Notes: a model not told the origin generated them from the sequence alone. Counted from the first letter of the stretch, positions 25,401 to 33,998 are shown. The stretch is 64,000 bases of DNA from Anammoximicrobium sp964486845 (GCA_964486845.1 CAZAQY010000009.1:1-64000); one strand, 5' to 3'. Made by a program: numbers and translations.

Positions 25401-27542
25401 GGCGCGGTTGTCATCACCGGGGCGAACACGCCAGCGCTCACGATCACCGGCCTGGTCGCCGCGGTCAACACGTCGCTGGCCGGCCTGACCTATACGCCGG
25501 CGAAGGACTATTTCGGCTCCGACATGATGCAGTTCACGGTCGACGACATGGGTAATACGGGCGGCGGGAGTGCGCCCCGGACCGACACCCGGCCGGTCTC
25601 CATCACTGTCACCCCGGTCAACGACGCCCCGACGATCAAGGCTCCCACCCAGGCAGCCACGCTCCAGGACCAGAACTATACGTTTGCGGCGGGCACGGCG
25701 AGCGAGATTTCCGTGAATGACGTGGACAGCGCTCAGTTGACGGTCGGACTCACGCTGGCCAACGGCGCGCAGCCCCCAGGCACCTTGATCGCCGGCACGC
25801 CGGCGGGAGTGACGGTGACGGGCAACAATACGGCGGCAGTGACCGTGACCGGTTCCGTCGCGGGCGTGAACGACGCGCTCAAGGCCCTGGTCTATGATCC
25901 GTCCAACGGTTACGAGGGAATGCCGACGCTGACCATCACCGCCACCGACGGTCAGGACGCAGCCCCGAATGCGGTCGTGCAGATCATTGTCAGCGGCATC
26001 AACGACCCGCCGGTGAATATTCTGCCGCAGGGCCCCGTTCAGGTGGCGGAGGACACGGACTTGTTCTTCAACGGCAACCTGCAGGTCAGCGATCCCGACG
26101 CCGGGCTCAGCAGTGTGGAAGTCACCTTGTCCGCTACGAACGGCACGCTGACTCCGGTGGCCAACCCCAACGTCACGGTGACCCCCATCGGGACCGGCTC
26201 GGTGAAACTGGCCGGTTCGATCCCCAACATCAACGCAGCCTTGAATGGCCTGAAGTACCGGCCCAATCAAGACTACAACGGCCCGGCACAGCTGGTCATC
26301 ACCACCAGCGACAACGGTCACACGGGCACCGGGGGGCCGAAGACCGACACCGACACGCTGGCGATCACCGTCACTCCCGTCAACGATCCGCCGGTGGCCA
26401 ACGACGACGGCAGCCCCACCAACCGCACGACGGTTTTGTGGAACACCACCAACAATCCCTTCGCCGTGTTGGTGAACGACAATACCGGCCCGGACACCGG
26501 CGAGACGCTGACCATCACCAACGTGGACACCACCAACGCGCACGGCACGGTCACGATCCAGGGCGGTCAGTTGCTGTATACGCCCACCCCCGGCTATGTG
26601 GGCAACGCCGAAATCGTCTATACCATCAACGATCGCGCCGATGGTTCCGGGCTGACCGATACGGCCACCGTCTACATCACCGTCGTCGATTTCGTGCCCA
26701 GCGACGTGTCCGGTTATGTGTACTTCGACTTCAACAACGACGGGATCAAGAATCCCGGCGAATGGGGCATCGGCGGCGTGCGCATGACCTTGGGCGGGAC
26801 CGATGTCCAGGGCAATCCGGTCAATCTCGCCGCCTGGACGGATGAAACGGGATTCTACAAGTTCTCCAACGTGATGCCCTGCCAGACCGGCACCACGTAC
26901 CTGCTGAGCCAACAGCAACCGGCCAGCATGATCGACGGCAAGGAGACGCTCGGCGATCAGGGCGGCACGATGGCCGGCAACGACCAGATGCGGATCTATC
27001 TGCCGCTGTTCGGATACGCCGGCGGTATCTTGGGAATGCACAACAATTTCGCCGAACTCGGCTTCCGCGCCGAATTCGCCGGCCTGGGGCTGTGGGACCT
27101 GGTGCATTCCGGAACCGGCGGATCGTCCGGTGGCAACGGGGAGTTGCTGTTCGGGACGGATGCGCTTGGAAATCTATTGTGGTACATCAACCTGGGCGGC
27201 TGGAATGGCTATGTCCCCGGTCAGCAGTCCCCAACCAATCCGAACGCCTTCGCGCTCATCACGCACAACGGCAAACTGCCGCTGACGGACACGCGCGCCG
27301 CGACGGTCCGCGAAATCAACGCGGCCGACGAGGCGATCCGCAGCATGTACAGCCGCAACGGCGGCTGGGTAACGCGGATCACGGGCGAGGCGAACGATTT
27401 CGGACTGCCGATGTATCAGTCGGCTGCGGTGATCGAAGGCGAGGGTGAAGGAATCAGCGAAACGTCCGACGCCGAACTGCTGGCCGCCAACGCCGGCGCT
27501 TACGAAGCGGCGGTCGATGCGGTGCTGGCCGAAGTGGCCTGA
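22419..27542 (+). CDS. Giant surface/adhesin-like protein: LEER-TLLA motif, dockerin, cadherin/Ig-like repeats, SdrD B-like domain
   Basis: A 1,707-residue predicted cell-surface protein. The basic N-terminus ends in LQAERLEERTLLAAN, the planctomycete 'LEPR-xLLS'-type N-terminal motif thought to act as an export signal. Residues ~45-120: a type I dockerin (two DxNxD-like loops, DVDNNLRVTAADVLYIVNQL and DVSGDGVLSPLDALRVV). Residues ~480-1330: about seven cadherin/Ig-like repeats of ~105-120 residues, each marked by VNDAP/INDPP after a T-V-T-x-V/I strand (cores at about 24140, 24540, 25230, 25620, 25995, 26380, plus a divergent one at ~24930). Residues ~1425-1500: an SdrD B-like domain (YFDFNNDGIKNPGEWGIGGV) that binds calcium in relatives. 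The C-terminus is unique. A TTG at 22374 is in frame, but ATG 22419 is preferred. A strong terminator follows. Confidence 0.9.
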   Translation: MIQTRRSSHSRHPRQKAKDRHVRTQRRNLQAERLEERTLLAANPFHNGFWPEDVDNNLRVTAADVLYIVNQLNHSGSREMIAPGETLPDMADVPYFTDVSGDGVLSPLDALRVVNTINGGEGEVAPSDVVRFRLASTDASGNALTTVSVGQTFQLRGYVQDVRFQTGTDPGSTTQGLPTGVFAAYMDILMTNANLAQIRYGETQDLKMDATHPGGVYPLGTFTLTFRGQTTTPIAYQATKELDAAAIKQALEALSTIGAGNVDVTTLQGADFDGRFFIRFKGALGEQDQPQITVQSSGMQGSYQDVNDDDGDGDRTEYLPFTPVPVVVDNYIPVNPTTDEQQKNLFRSSFTFLDPYLNGPSAVDEPLEVGQPPGSRNLGEVGAFINRFDLNSGGYTPRREYHFFTLEIRAVAAGQVQFSGNAADTSKTLVFSLPGGGGSQTEVDPANIGFYQDQTLNPSNPNSRAPLTVTITAAIAVNNDTITVNEDSGTTSIPVLDNDNVNPSVGGVPPLSLVPGGLGAVNPAGAGTVAISGSNVNFTPASNFNGQVTFTYQARDAASPAHTGTGTVTVNVTAVNDAPVITISPLPGPINEDAGAVPLPAGTITVADVDVGAGLLQASIAVTGGTLTLNNKTGLTFTTGDGDADTNMVFTGTLTALNNAANNATFNTAPNFNGTATVAITVNDQGNTGSGGAKSDSKTLSITVTPINDPPVNTVPTTPQTVIEQAILTFAPPISVTDVEALAENKPVQVNLSVTNGKLNLGAQTGLTSVTGLGTGAVSFQGTLANVNAALVTLTYQANAFPQNDTLTVTTSDLGATPLPAKTRTDQVAITVLPSTKPSAVSDAVSVAEDSGPTTVDVLANDIDVNSQVGPTNLIITTASDPARGTVTVAPDGKSLTYQPDHDFFGSDTFTYTIVSTLPNQGDGPSTAAVQVTVNGINDSPAITMAPTGVTTPEDTAFMFSGANKLEVADVDADAGGGLKVTLSVSHGTLHAPSGAVVITGANTPALTITGLVAAVNTSLAGLTYTPAKDYFGSDMMQFTVDDMGNTGGGSAPRTDTRPVSITVTPVNDAPTIKAPTQAATLQDQNYTFAAGTASEISVNDVDSAQLTVGLTLANGAQPPGTLIAGTPAGVTVTGNNTAAVTVTGSVAGVNDALKALVYDPSNGYEGMPTLTITATDGQDAAPNAVVQIIVSGINDPPVNILPQGPVQVAEDTDLFFNGNLQVSDPDAGLSSVEVTLSATNGTLTPVANPNVTVTPIGTGSVKLAGSIPNINAALNGLKYRPNQDYNGPAQLVITTSDNGHTGTGGPKTDTDTLAITVTPVNDPPVANDDGSPTNRTTVLWNTTNNPFAVLVNDNTGPDTGETLTITNVDTTNAHGTVTIQGGQLLYTPTPGYVGNAEIVYTINDRADGSGLTDTATVYITVVDFVPSDVSGYVYFDFNNDGIKNPGEWGIGGVRMTLGGTDVQGNPVNLAAWTDETGFYKFSNVMPCQTGTTYLLSQQQPASMIDGKETLGDQGGTMAGNDQMRIYLPLFGYAGGILGMHNNFAELGFRAEFAGLGLWDLVHSGTGGSSGGNGELLFGTDALGNLLWYINLGGWNGYVPGQQSPTNPNAFALITHNGKLPLTDTRAATVREINAADEAIRSMYSRNGGWVTRITGEANDFGLPMYQSAAVIEGEGEGISETSDAELLAANAGAYEAAVDAVLAEVA

Positions 27543-27559
27543 GTCTTTCAGAAAACGCA

Positions 27560-27598
27560 GAAGCCCGGCTTTTTCGGAAAAGCCGGGCTTCTTTTTTT
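27560..27598 (+). terminator. Rho-independent terminator of the surface-protein gene
   Basis: Perfect 14-bp stem GAAGCCCGGCTTTT (27560-27573)/AAAAGCCGGGCTTC (27578-27591), loop TCGG, then seven T (27592-27598), beginning 18 bp after the stop codon. It would also serve, less efficiently, for the convergent SDR gene. Confidence 0.93.
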
Positions 27599-27654
27599 CC
27601 GGAAGACCGCCTGCGCGAATCCTGACGATCGGGTCGCTGTCTCTCCGTTCGGCC

Positions 27655-28431
27655 TCAAAACACCCGGCTCAGCGCCCCGCCGTCGACAACCAGGCACGTG
27701 CCGGTGATGTAGCTGCCGGCCTCGCCGGCCAGCAGCAGCGCCGGTCCAACCAACTCCTCCGGCGTGCCCCAGCGCCCGACGGCCGTGCGGGCGGCCAGGC
27801 TGTCCTGCTGTTCCCGGCTCAGAATCGACATCGGCATGTCCGTGGCGATGGGGCCCGGAGCGATGCAGTTGACGGTGATCCCGAACGGTCCCAGGTCGAG
27901 GGCGCTGGCCTTGCTCATCGCGATCAGCGCGGCCTTGGTGGCCGAGTAGGCGTTTCGCTTGGGGGTGCTGGCCAACGCCATGATGGACGAAATGTGAATC
28001 ACGCGGCCCCAGCGGCGCTGCTTCATGCCGGGCACGACCGCGCGCGTCATCGCCATCACGTTATTCAGGTTCAACTCCACAAGGTACTGCCAGTCCTCGT
28101 CGCGAATCTCGTCGATCGCTTGAGGAACGTTCCAACCCGCGTTGTTGACCAGGATGTCGACCTTGCCCAGTCGCCGGGCCGCTTCCTCGGCCACCCGCCG
28201 GACTTCGTCGCGCACCGCCATGTCCGCGGCCAGGCATTCGACGCGTGCCCCGGTCTGCACACGGATCGCTTCGGCGGCGGCTTGCAGTGCGGCGTCATTG
28301 CGGCTGCACAGGAACAAGTCCGCCCCCGCCTGGGCAAACCCGCGTGCGATCGCGTGCCCAATGCCCTTGCTGCCTCCGGTCACCAACGCAGCGCGGCCCG
28401 TCAAATCGAAAGGTGTGTTCCTCAGGGACAT
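27655..28431 (-). CDS. SDR family oxidoreductase (FabG-like)
   Basis: A 258-residue classical short-chain dehydrogenase. It has the cofactor loop TGGSKGIGHA, NNAGWN, the catalytic Ser in IHISSIMALA and the Tyr/Lys pair in NAYSATKAAL, then PGPIATDMP and a C-terminal VVDGGALSRVF. This full tetrad contrasts with the SDR at 43590. Substrate unknown; relatives include 3-oxoacyl-ACP and gluconate/sugar dehydrogenases. The frame is open to 28506, but ATG 28431 (MSLRNTPFDLTG) has GAGGT just upstream and fits the family N-terminus. Confidence 0.92.
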   Translation of the reverse strand: MSLRNTPFDLTGRAALVTGGSKGIGHAIARGFAQAGADLFLCSRNDAALQAAAEAIRVQTGARVECLAADMAVRDEVRRVAEEAARRLGKVDILVNNAGWNVPQAIDEIRDEDWQYLVELNLNNVMAMTRAVVPGMKQRRWGRVIHISSIMALASTPKRNAYSATKAALIAMSKASALDLGPFGITVNCIAPGPIATDMPMSILSREQQDSLAARTAVGRWGTPEELVGPALLLAGEAGSYITGTCLVVDGGALSRVF

Positions 28432-28819
28432 GATTACCTCACAAGCCAAGTCGTGTAAGTCGATGATCGCGTGCTCAATATAACCCGAGCGTTGCAGTCC
28501 CTCCAAGCCGCGGTCCGATCCAGGACAACTCAGCCGGCCTAAAAAACCTCTGTAACATGCGCCCTGGCAAGGACTTACAGCAAGCCAATTGGGTCAGCGG
28601 ATGGTATTTTCGCGAAGTCAAACCCTTGACACTGCCCGCTCCCAGCCAGAGAATTGCCCGGTGATGAACCAAGACGGCGATGAGTCATGCCTTTAACGAT
28701 CCCGCCGCCCGTGCTTCACATCGTTTGCCTTGAATAATGCTCGGCCCCCCTGGGCGTTCACGGGCTGCCATGCTGGCTGACGTGGACCCGAGACGCCTCG
28801 CTGACGGGGCCTAAGACCC
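28432..28819. other. 388-bp spacer between divergent SDR and C39-like genes
   Basis: No gene, repeat or hairpin was recognised. It presumably holds the two divergent promoters. A TTGCCT...AATAAT-like arrangement near 28720-28738 is too weak to call. Confidence 0.45.
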
Positions 28820-29713
28820 ATGAGTCCTCGAAAGAATCGCCTTTTTGCCCCGCTGTGCGAATTGCAGTTGCCGAGTCATTGCGGACCGTGCAGCCTGTCG
28901 GGTTGTCTGTTCATCCTCGGCATTTCGGCCACGCAAAGACAACTGGCGGCGGCCGCAGGCCGCCCCGTCAGCGTTTTCATTCACGGCGTGGATGAAGTCG
29001 GTTTGCGACGTGCGGCGCGAGCTTTCGGCGTCAAGTCCGAGTTCGTCCTCAGCCAGGAGCAGGACAAAGGCAAGGAATTCGCCCGCCGTCTGCGTGCCCA
29101 TTTGCGCCGGGGCAATCCGGCCATCCTGTTGTCCCGCCATTTCGAGCACTGGGTCGCCGCCATCGGTTATCTGGCCAAACAACGCAAGTTCATCATCGTC
29201 GACCCCAAGGAGAAACATGCGATCTTCTTTCGTTGGTCGGAGGCCAAACTGCTGCGGAACGCTTGGAACGTGGCCAGCGGGCGGGACTCGTACGAGCCCA
29301 GTCAGTACTTCGCGATTCTGCTGAGCCGCCGGGACGGCGAGCCTCCCAAATGGAGAATCTCTGAGGCTTGGCTACGGCTGTGCGAACGCGGCTCGGCGGA
29401 TACGGCCGAAGGGATGGCCAACGATCTGGCCGAGATCGCGGCGCTGGCCAGTCCCGACGATCGGGAGATCGAGGAGGGACCTTACCTGGCCGAGTTTCTC
29501 GAAGAAAATGAAGAGCTGATCCTGGACGGGATCACGCACTGGGCCAGTGGCAACGGCGACCGGACGCGCGGTGACCTGCGGACCCTGTACCGCGACTATA
29601 CAACGGTAGCCAGCTCCTCTGGCATTCGGCTCGCCCCGGACGTCGACCGCGTGTCGCTGGTGGCCCAGTTGACCGCAATTCTATCCAGCTACTGGTGGGG
29701 CGCTCACTTTTAG
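28820..29713 (+). CDS. C39-like papain-fold cysteine peptidase
   Basis: A 297-residue protein with a papain-like (C39-type) N-terminal domain. Cys21 lies in LPSHCGPCSLSGCLF, His110 in HFEHWVAAIGY and Asp128 in IIVDPK, the Cys/His/Asp order and spacing of C39-like peptidases. Additional Cys at 24 and 29 flank the nucleophile. The C-terminal ~130 residues are acidic and helical with no recognised domain (WLRLCERGSADTAEGMANDL). No signal peptide or ABC module is present, so it is predicted cytosolic and not a bacteriocin exporter. It converges with and overlaps by 33 bp the ATP-grasp gene at 29681. ATP-grasp/papain-like pairings are known from peptide amidoligase systems, which suggests a joint role (inference). 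The RBS is weak; the start is the first ATG. Confidence 0.75.
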   Translation: MSPRKNRLFAPLCELQLPSHCGPCSLSGCLFILGISATQRQLAAAAGRPVSVFIHGVDEVGLRRAARAFGVKSEFVLSQEQDKGKEFARRLRAHLRRGNPAILLSRHFEHWVAAIGYLAKQRKFIIVDPKEKHAIFFRWSEAKLLRNAWNVASGRDSYEPSQYFAILLSRRDGEPPKWRISEAWLRLCERGSADTAEGMANDLAEIAALASPDDREIEEGPYLAEFLEENEELILDGITHWASGNGDRTRGDLRTLYRDYTTVASSSGIRLAPDVDRVSLVAQLTAILSSYWWGAHF

Positions 29714-30712
29714 CGGGTGGCGCTCCAACGCGAACTCCAGCACGCGGCTGCCCAGGGCGCCATAGCAGTAGCCCGCCTTTTCGGCGGCCAACGCCAGGCT
29801 GGCGTCAAAGCTGATGTCGGCGTTAGGATTGACGTCCAACACGTAGAACACGCCGTCCCGCAACCGCACATCGATCCGGCCGTAATCCCGGCAGTCGAGC
29901 GTTTGGTAGGCCGCCTTCGATGCGGCCGCGAGCCGCGACAATTCGTCCGGCGACAACCGGGCCGGCGCCCAACTCTTGATCTTGCGGTACGCGGTCGAGT
30001 CCGGGACGAACTTGGCATCGTAGGAACACAGTCGGTCGCCGAGGTTGTCCAAGGCGGAGAAGTCGAATTCAACCGGGGGCAGCACCTCCACCTGGCTGTT
30101 CCCCCACACCGGCACGTGAAACTCGCGTCCATCCACGAAATCCTCGACAATCGCCGGCTGCTGAAAGGTGTCCAGGACGTAGGTGACGCGCCGCTGGAGC
30201 TGGCCGGGATCGCAGACGACGGCCCCCGAGTCGATCCCGATACTGCAGTGCTCGCAGGCGGGCTTGACGATCGCAGGAAAGCAATTCCAGTCGCTTTCCG
30301 CGGGCGAACGCAGTACCTTCCACTTCGGGGTGGGGACGCCCTGCGACCGCAGCATACGTTTGACCTGGGGTTTGTCGTAACTCCGTTTCAGCACTTCGGA
30401 TGAGGCGCCCGTGTAGGTGAAACGCAACCGCTCCAGCGTTTCCGCCACCCAAGCCTCGCTGCGGTCGATGCCGGGCAAACCCTCGCACCAATTGAAGACG
30501 ATCACGTCGCGCGGATCGTACGCCGCCAGAATGCTGTGCAGATCGGGATCCGACACCGGCAGAAACCGCACGGAGTGGCCTTGCCGCCGCATGGCATGCC
30601 CCAGACGTTGACACGAGCGATTGGCTTGCTCTTGCTCCTCCGCCGTCCAAGACGGATCGATGTCGTAGATCAGAAGCACCGGTAGATCCATCATGCGCTG
30701 CAAGTCCGCCAT
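29681..30712 (-). CDS. ATP-grasp ligase (D-Ala-D-Ala ligase-like)
   Basis: A 343-residue ATP-grasp protein. The N-terminal pre-ATP-grasp domain reads LPVLLIYDIDPSW...VIVFNWCEGLPG. The ATP-binding core has KRSYDKPQVKRMLRSQGVPT, FPAIVKPACEHCSIGID (the small-residue loop) and AIVEDFVDGREFHV. The metal/carboxylate end reads YGRIDVRLRDGVFYVLDVNPNADIS. Such enzymes activate a carboxylate as an acyl-phosphate and join it to an amine or thiol. The D-Ala-D-Ala ligase-like sub-type suggests dipeptide or peptide-tag formation, but MurC/Ddl context is absent. The frame begins at TTG 30724; ATG 30712, with GAGG 6 nt upstream, is preferred. Its 3' end overlaps the convergent C39-like gene by 33 bp, so transcription of one could interfere with the other. 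Confidence 0.82.
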   Translation of the reverse strand: MADLQRMMDLPVLLIYDIDPSWTAEEQEQANRSCQRLGHAMRRQGHSVRFLPVSDPDLHSILAAYDPRDVIVFNWCEGLPGIDRSEAWVAETLERLRFTYTGASSEVLKRSYDKPQVKRMLRSQGVPTPKWKVLRSPAESDWNCFPAIVKPACEHCSIGIDSGAVVCDPGQLQRRVTYVLDTFQQPAIVEDFVDGREFHVPVWGNSQVEVLPPVEFDFSALDNLGDRLCSYDAKFVPDSTAYRKIKSWAPARLSPDELSRLAAASKAAYQTLDCRDYGRIDVRLRDGVFYVLDVNPNADISFDASLALAAEKAGYCYGALGSRVLEFALERHPLKVSAPPVAG

Positions 30713-30929
30713 CCACTGCCTCAAGCTGTAAGGGGTTCACTCTGACCGCCCGTTTTGTCCTCCGCTGTGCTAGCTGATGACCATATCGTACCCAAAGTGT
30801 TAAACCCTGACAACCCAATTTCAGCAAACGACAAGTGATGGCGGGTGCCGAAATGGCTTTGGTAGCCGCGTTCGTGTACCCTACTTGGGATTTGGACCGA
30901 GTTCGCGGTAAAATTAGGAGTGTGCTTCA

Positions 30930-33794
30930 TTGTCGACCCACTGCATCCAACTGCGCGGCGTCCGCGTCCATAACCTGAAGTCCGTCGATCTCGACCTGCC
31001 ACGCGGGCGGCTGATCGTGTTCTGCGGAGTGAGCGGCAGCGGCAAGACCAGTTTGGCGCTGGACACCTTGTACGCCGAAGGGCAGCGGCGGTACATCGAG
31101 AGCTTCTCCGCCTACACGCGGCAGTTTCTGGAGCGGCTGGAGAAGCCGGAGGCCGACCGCATCGACGGTTTGCCGCCCGCCATCGCGGTCACCCGCAAGA
31201 GTACGACACGGTCCAATCGAGCCACGATTGCGTCGGCTACCGAGACGGTCGATTACCTCCGCTTGCTGTTCGCCAAGATCGGCCGCGTCTTTTGCCTGGG
31301 GTGTGGCCGCGAGATTCAGCGTCAAACGCCGCAAAGCGCTGCGGAGCGTTTGGCGGAATTGCCGGAGGGCGCGAGGTACTTGCTGACCTTTCCTCGGCGC
31401 GTTCTTCCGCAGGAGGAGTTGGCCGCCGTTGCCGCCGAGCTGCAATCCGAGGGGTTCGTGCGAGCCATTGCCGGCGACCGCCTGATCTCGTTGGCCGAGG
31501 AACCGCTGCCGTCCTGCACGGCGGAAACTGGCCAATCCACTCTGCTGGTGGTTACCGACCGATTGACGGCCGGCAGCGTCAGTCTGCCGCGTCTGTGCGA
31601 TTCGCTGGAGACCGCCTTCGCTCAAGGCGGAGGCGTTTGTCAAGCGTGGGTGTTGGCGGACGGCGGGGCGTCGGGCGGGCCGGGCCTGCGTCAGATCGAT
31701 GGACGCCTGTGGCGGCGGATGGCTTTCAGCGCCGCCTTGCGTTGCGAGGACTGCGGGCGGGATTATCCCGTACCGGAGCCTCGCTTGTTCGACTACAACA
31801 GCCCGCTGGGCGCTTGCCCGCAATGCGAAGGCTTTGGCGACACCGTAGAAATGGACATGGACCTGGTGGTGCCGGACCCCTTCAAGACGCTGCGCGAGGG
31901 CGCGATCGCTCCCTGGAATACGCCGGCCTACGCGCACGAACTGGACGAGTTGCTCGCGCTGGCCGGCGATTATGGCCTGCCCGTCGACGTGCCGTTTCAC
32001 AAGCTGAGCGACGAACACCTGCGGATCATCCGCGAGGGCGTCCCCGAACGGAACTTCGGCGGGCTGCGCGGTTTCTTCGACTGGCTGGAACGGCACAAGT
32101 ACAAGATGCCCATCCGCGCCTTCCTCGCCCGCTGGCGAAGCTACCGGCCGTGCCCGACCTGCGGCGGCAAACGGTTGCGGGCGGAGGCCCTGGCGACGCG
32201 GGTGGGCGGCCGAAACCTGGCGGAGATCTGCAGCCAGAAGGTCTCCGACGTGGCGGACTTCTTTCGTTCGCTGGCCCTGGCGGACACCGAACGAGCGGTG
32301 GCCCGGATGATGTTGGAACAAGTCGAAGCGCGCTTGCGGTACCTGGGCGACGTGGGGCTCGGCTACTTGCCCCTGGACCGCACGATCCGGACGCTCAGCG
32401 GCGGCGAGGCGCAGCGTGTCGCCATGACCTCGACGCTGGGCTCCAATCTGGTCAACATGCTGTACGTCCTGGACGAGCCGTCGGTGGGCCTGCACCCGCG
32501 CGACGTCGATCGGCTCACGGATGCGATTGTCCGCCTGAAGGGCCGCGGCAACACGGTCGTCGTCACGGAACACGAGGCGACCGTGTTGCGGCGCGCGGAC
32601 CAGGTTGTCGAGTTCGGTCCGGGGGCGGGCGAATGCGGCGGCAAAGTCGTCTTTCAGGGAACGCCGCAGGAACTGTTGGCGCCGGGCGCCAGTCTCACCG
32701 GCGAGTACCTGGCCGGGCGGCGAGGCGTCACCGGACCGGAACACCGCCGCCCGACCAAGCGGGGCTGGATTCGCCTGAGAGGGGCGCGCGGCAACAACCT
32801 GAAGAACCTGAACGTCGATTTTCCTTTGGGAGTGCTCTGCCTGGTGACGGGCGTCAGCGGCGCGGGCAAGAGCACTCTCGTGCATGAAACACTGTACGGC
32901 GCCCTGTGCCGCCGCAAACGCAAGGAGTCGCCGAACCCCTACCCCTTTGACGATATCGTGGGCGACGGCCAGATCGACGACGTGGTGCTGGTGGACCAGA
33001 GTCCCATCGGCCGCTCGCCGCGTTCGAACCCGGTGACCTACGTCAAGGCGTTCGACCCCATTCGTGAGGTGTTCGCCGGCACCGTCGAGGCGCGAACGCA
33101 CAACTATTCGGCCAGTTACTTCAGTTTCAACGTCGAGGGCGGACGCTGCGAGGCTTGCGGCGGCGACGGCCACGTACAAATCGACATGCAGTTCCTGCCG
33201 GACGTATACATGAAATGCGCCCAATGCGGCGGCACGAGGTACCGCAAAGAGATCTTGTCAGTCACCTATCGCGGCCGCAGTATCGCCGAAGTCCTGGAAA
33301 TGACGGTCCGCGAAGCGTTTTCCTTTTTCCGCGGGCAGATGAAGGTGCAGGCCAAGCTGAAACAGTTGATCGACGTGGGCTTGGACTACGTGCGGCTGGG
33401 CCAGCCCGCCACCACGCTGTCGTCCGGCGAAGCTCAACGCCTGAAACTGGCGGCCTACATGTCCGCCGCGACGCGCAACCGCACGCTGTTTCTCCTGGAC
33501 GAGCCCACCACGGGCCTGCACTTCGCCGATGTCGTCAAGCTGCTGGACTGCTTCGACGCGCTGCTGGCCGTGGGCCACTCGCTGATCGTCGTCGAGCACA
33601 ACCTGCAGCTGATGCGAGCGGCCGACTGGATCATCGACCTCGGCCCCGGCGCCGCCGGCGCGGGCGGCGAGATCGTGGTGCTGGGGACGCCGGAAACCGT
33701 GGCCGAATGTGCGGTATCTGTGACGGGCCAGTACTTGCGGCAACTCGTCGGGGCCATCGGTTTCGCGGCCAGCGCGAAGCCGACCGGGCCGTAG
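30930..33794 (+). CDS. UvrA family excinuclease ATPase, divergent paralogue
   Basis: A 954-residue twin-ABC UvrA that scans DNA for lesions in nucleotide excision repair. Domain order: ATPase I with Walker A GVSGSGKT; zinc module 1 (CEDCG...CPQCEGFG); signature LSGGEAQR and VLDEPSVGLH; ATPase II with GVSGAGKST; zinc module 2 (CEACGGDGHVQ...CAQCGGTRY); signature LSSGEAQR and LLDEPTTGLH. Length is typical. In the UvrB-interaction region, canonical UvrA has a QKSTSRNPRSTVGT-like string; here it reads TRKSTTRSNRATIASATE. A paralogue rather than the housekeeping copy is therefore possible. The start is TTG 30930 with AGGAG 9 nt upstream (30916-30920); no ATG fits. A TTGGGA-18-TAAAAT pair lies just upstream (30885-30914), but its start site would fall too close to the RBS. 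Confidence 0.9.
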   Translation: MSTHCIQLRGVRVHNLKSVDLDLPRGRLIVFCGVSGSGKTSLALDTLYAEGQRRYIESFSAYTRQFLERLEKPEADRIDGLPPAIAVTRKSTTRSNRATIASATETVDYLRLLFAKIGRVFCLGCGREIQRQTPQSAAERLAELPEGARYLLTFPRRVLPQEELAAVAAELQSEGFVRAIAGDRLISLAEEPLPSCTAETGQSTLLVVTDRLTAGSVSLPRLCDSLETAFAQGGGVCQAWVLADGGASGGPGLRQIDGRLWRRMAFSAALRCEDCGRDYPVPEPRLFDYNSPLGACPQCEGFGDTVEMDMDLVVPDPFKTLREGAIAPWNTPAYAHELDELLALAGDYGLPVDVPFHKLSDEHLRIIREGVPERNFGGLRGFFDWLERHKYKMPIRAFLARWRSYRPCPTCGGKRLRAEALATRVGGRNLAEICSQKVSDVADFFRSLALADTERAVARMMLEQVEARLRYLGDVGLGYLPLDRTIRTLSGGEAQRVAMTSTLGSNLVNMLYVLDEPSVGLHPRDVDRLTDAIVRLKGRGNTVVVTEHEATVLRRADQVVEFGPGAGECGGKVVFQGTPQELLAPGASLTGEYLAGRRGVTGPEHRRPTKRGWIRLRGARGNNLKNLNVDFPLGVLCLVTGVSGAGKSTLVHETLYGALCRRKRKESPNPYPFDDIVGDGQIDDVVLVDQSPIGRSPRSNPVTYVKAFDPIREVFAGTVEARTHNYSASYFSFNVEGGRCEACGGDGHVQIDMQFLPDVYMKCAQCGGTRYRKEILSVTYRGRSIAEVLEMTVREAFSFFRGQMKVQAKLKQLIDVGLDYVRLGQPATTLSSGEAQRLKLAAYMSAATRNRTLFLLDEPTTGLHFADVVKLLDCFDALLAVGHSLIVVEHNLQLMRAADWIIDLGPGAAGAGGEIVVLGTPETVAECAVSVTGQYLRQLVGAIGFAASAKPTGP

Positions 33795-33879
33795 CTTCTT
33801 TTCATCATCGTGCAGACTGCCACTCTTGATTGCTCACATTTGTCTTGGCGACGCACAACCCGCGCAGTTGTGTCAGTGC

Positions 33880-33940
33880 TGGACAGCATTCCGGTTTGGG
33901 CCGTATAATTGACGCGGGATGGAGAATTGACGCGGGATGG
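33880..33940 (+). promoter_or_regulatory. Promoter and tandem-repeat operator candidate of the DUF433/PIN-like module
   Basis: TGGACA (33880-33885, 5 of 6), an 18-bp spacer and a perfect TATAAT (33904-33909) form the best promoter seen in the window, about 90 bp upstream of the antitoxin-like gene. Overlapping the -10 and the expected start site are two direct copies of AATTGACGCGGGATGG (33907-33922 and 33925-33940). Toxin-antitoxin operons are usually autorepressed by the antitoxin, so these copies are a plausible operator (inference). Confidence 0.65.
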
Positions 33941-33998
33941 GGCGGAGTTTTGCGAATCCTCCAAGGCGGCATGAACGACCGCACGGCAAGGTGCCTGT

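Noticed and set aside
24100..26400. Nucleotide tandem repeats considered as a non-coding repeat array
   Set aside because: They encode homologous cadherin/Ig-like domains in one open frame with diverged codons; they are protein repeats.
24921..27107. A 728-codon minus-strand frame opposite the surface protein
   Set aside because: Its apparent repeats simply reflect the cadherin-like repeats of the plus strand.
30885..30914. TTGGGA-18-TAAAAT as the uvrA promoter
   Set aside because: Transcription would start about at the Shine-Dalgarno sequence, leaving no usable leader; another start site is more likely.
30927..33224. A 765-codon minus-strand frame opposite uvrA
   Set aside because: Low-complexity antisense frame; uvrA motifs lie on the plus strand.
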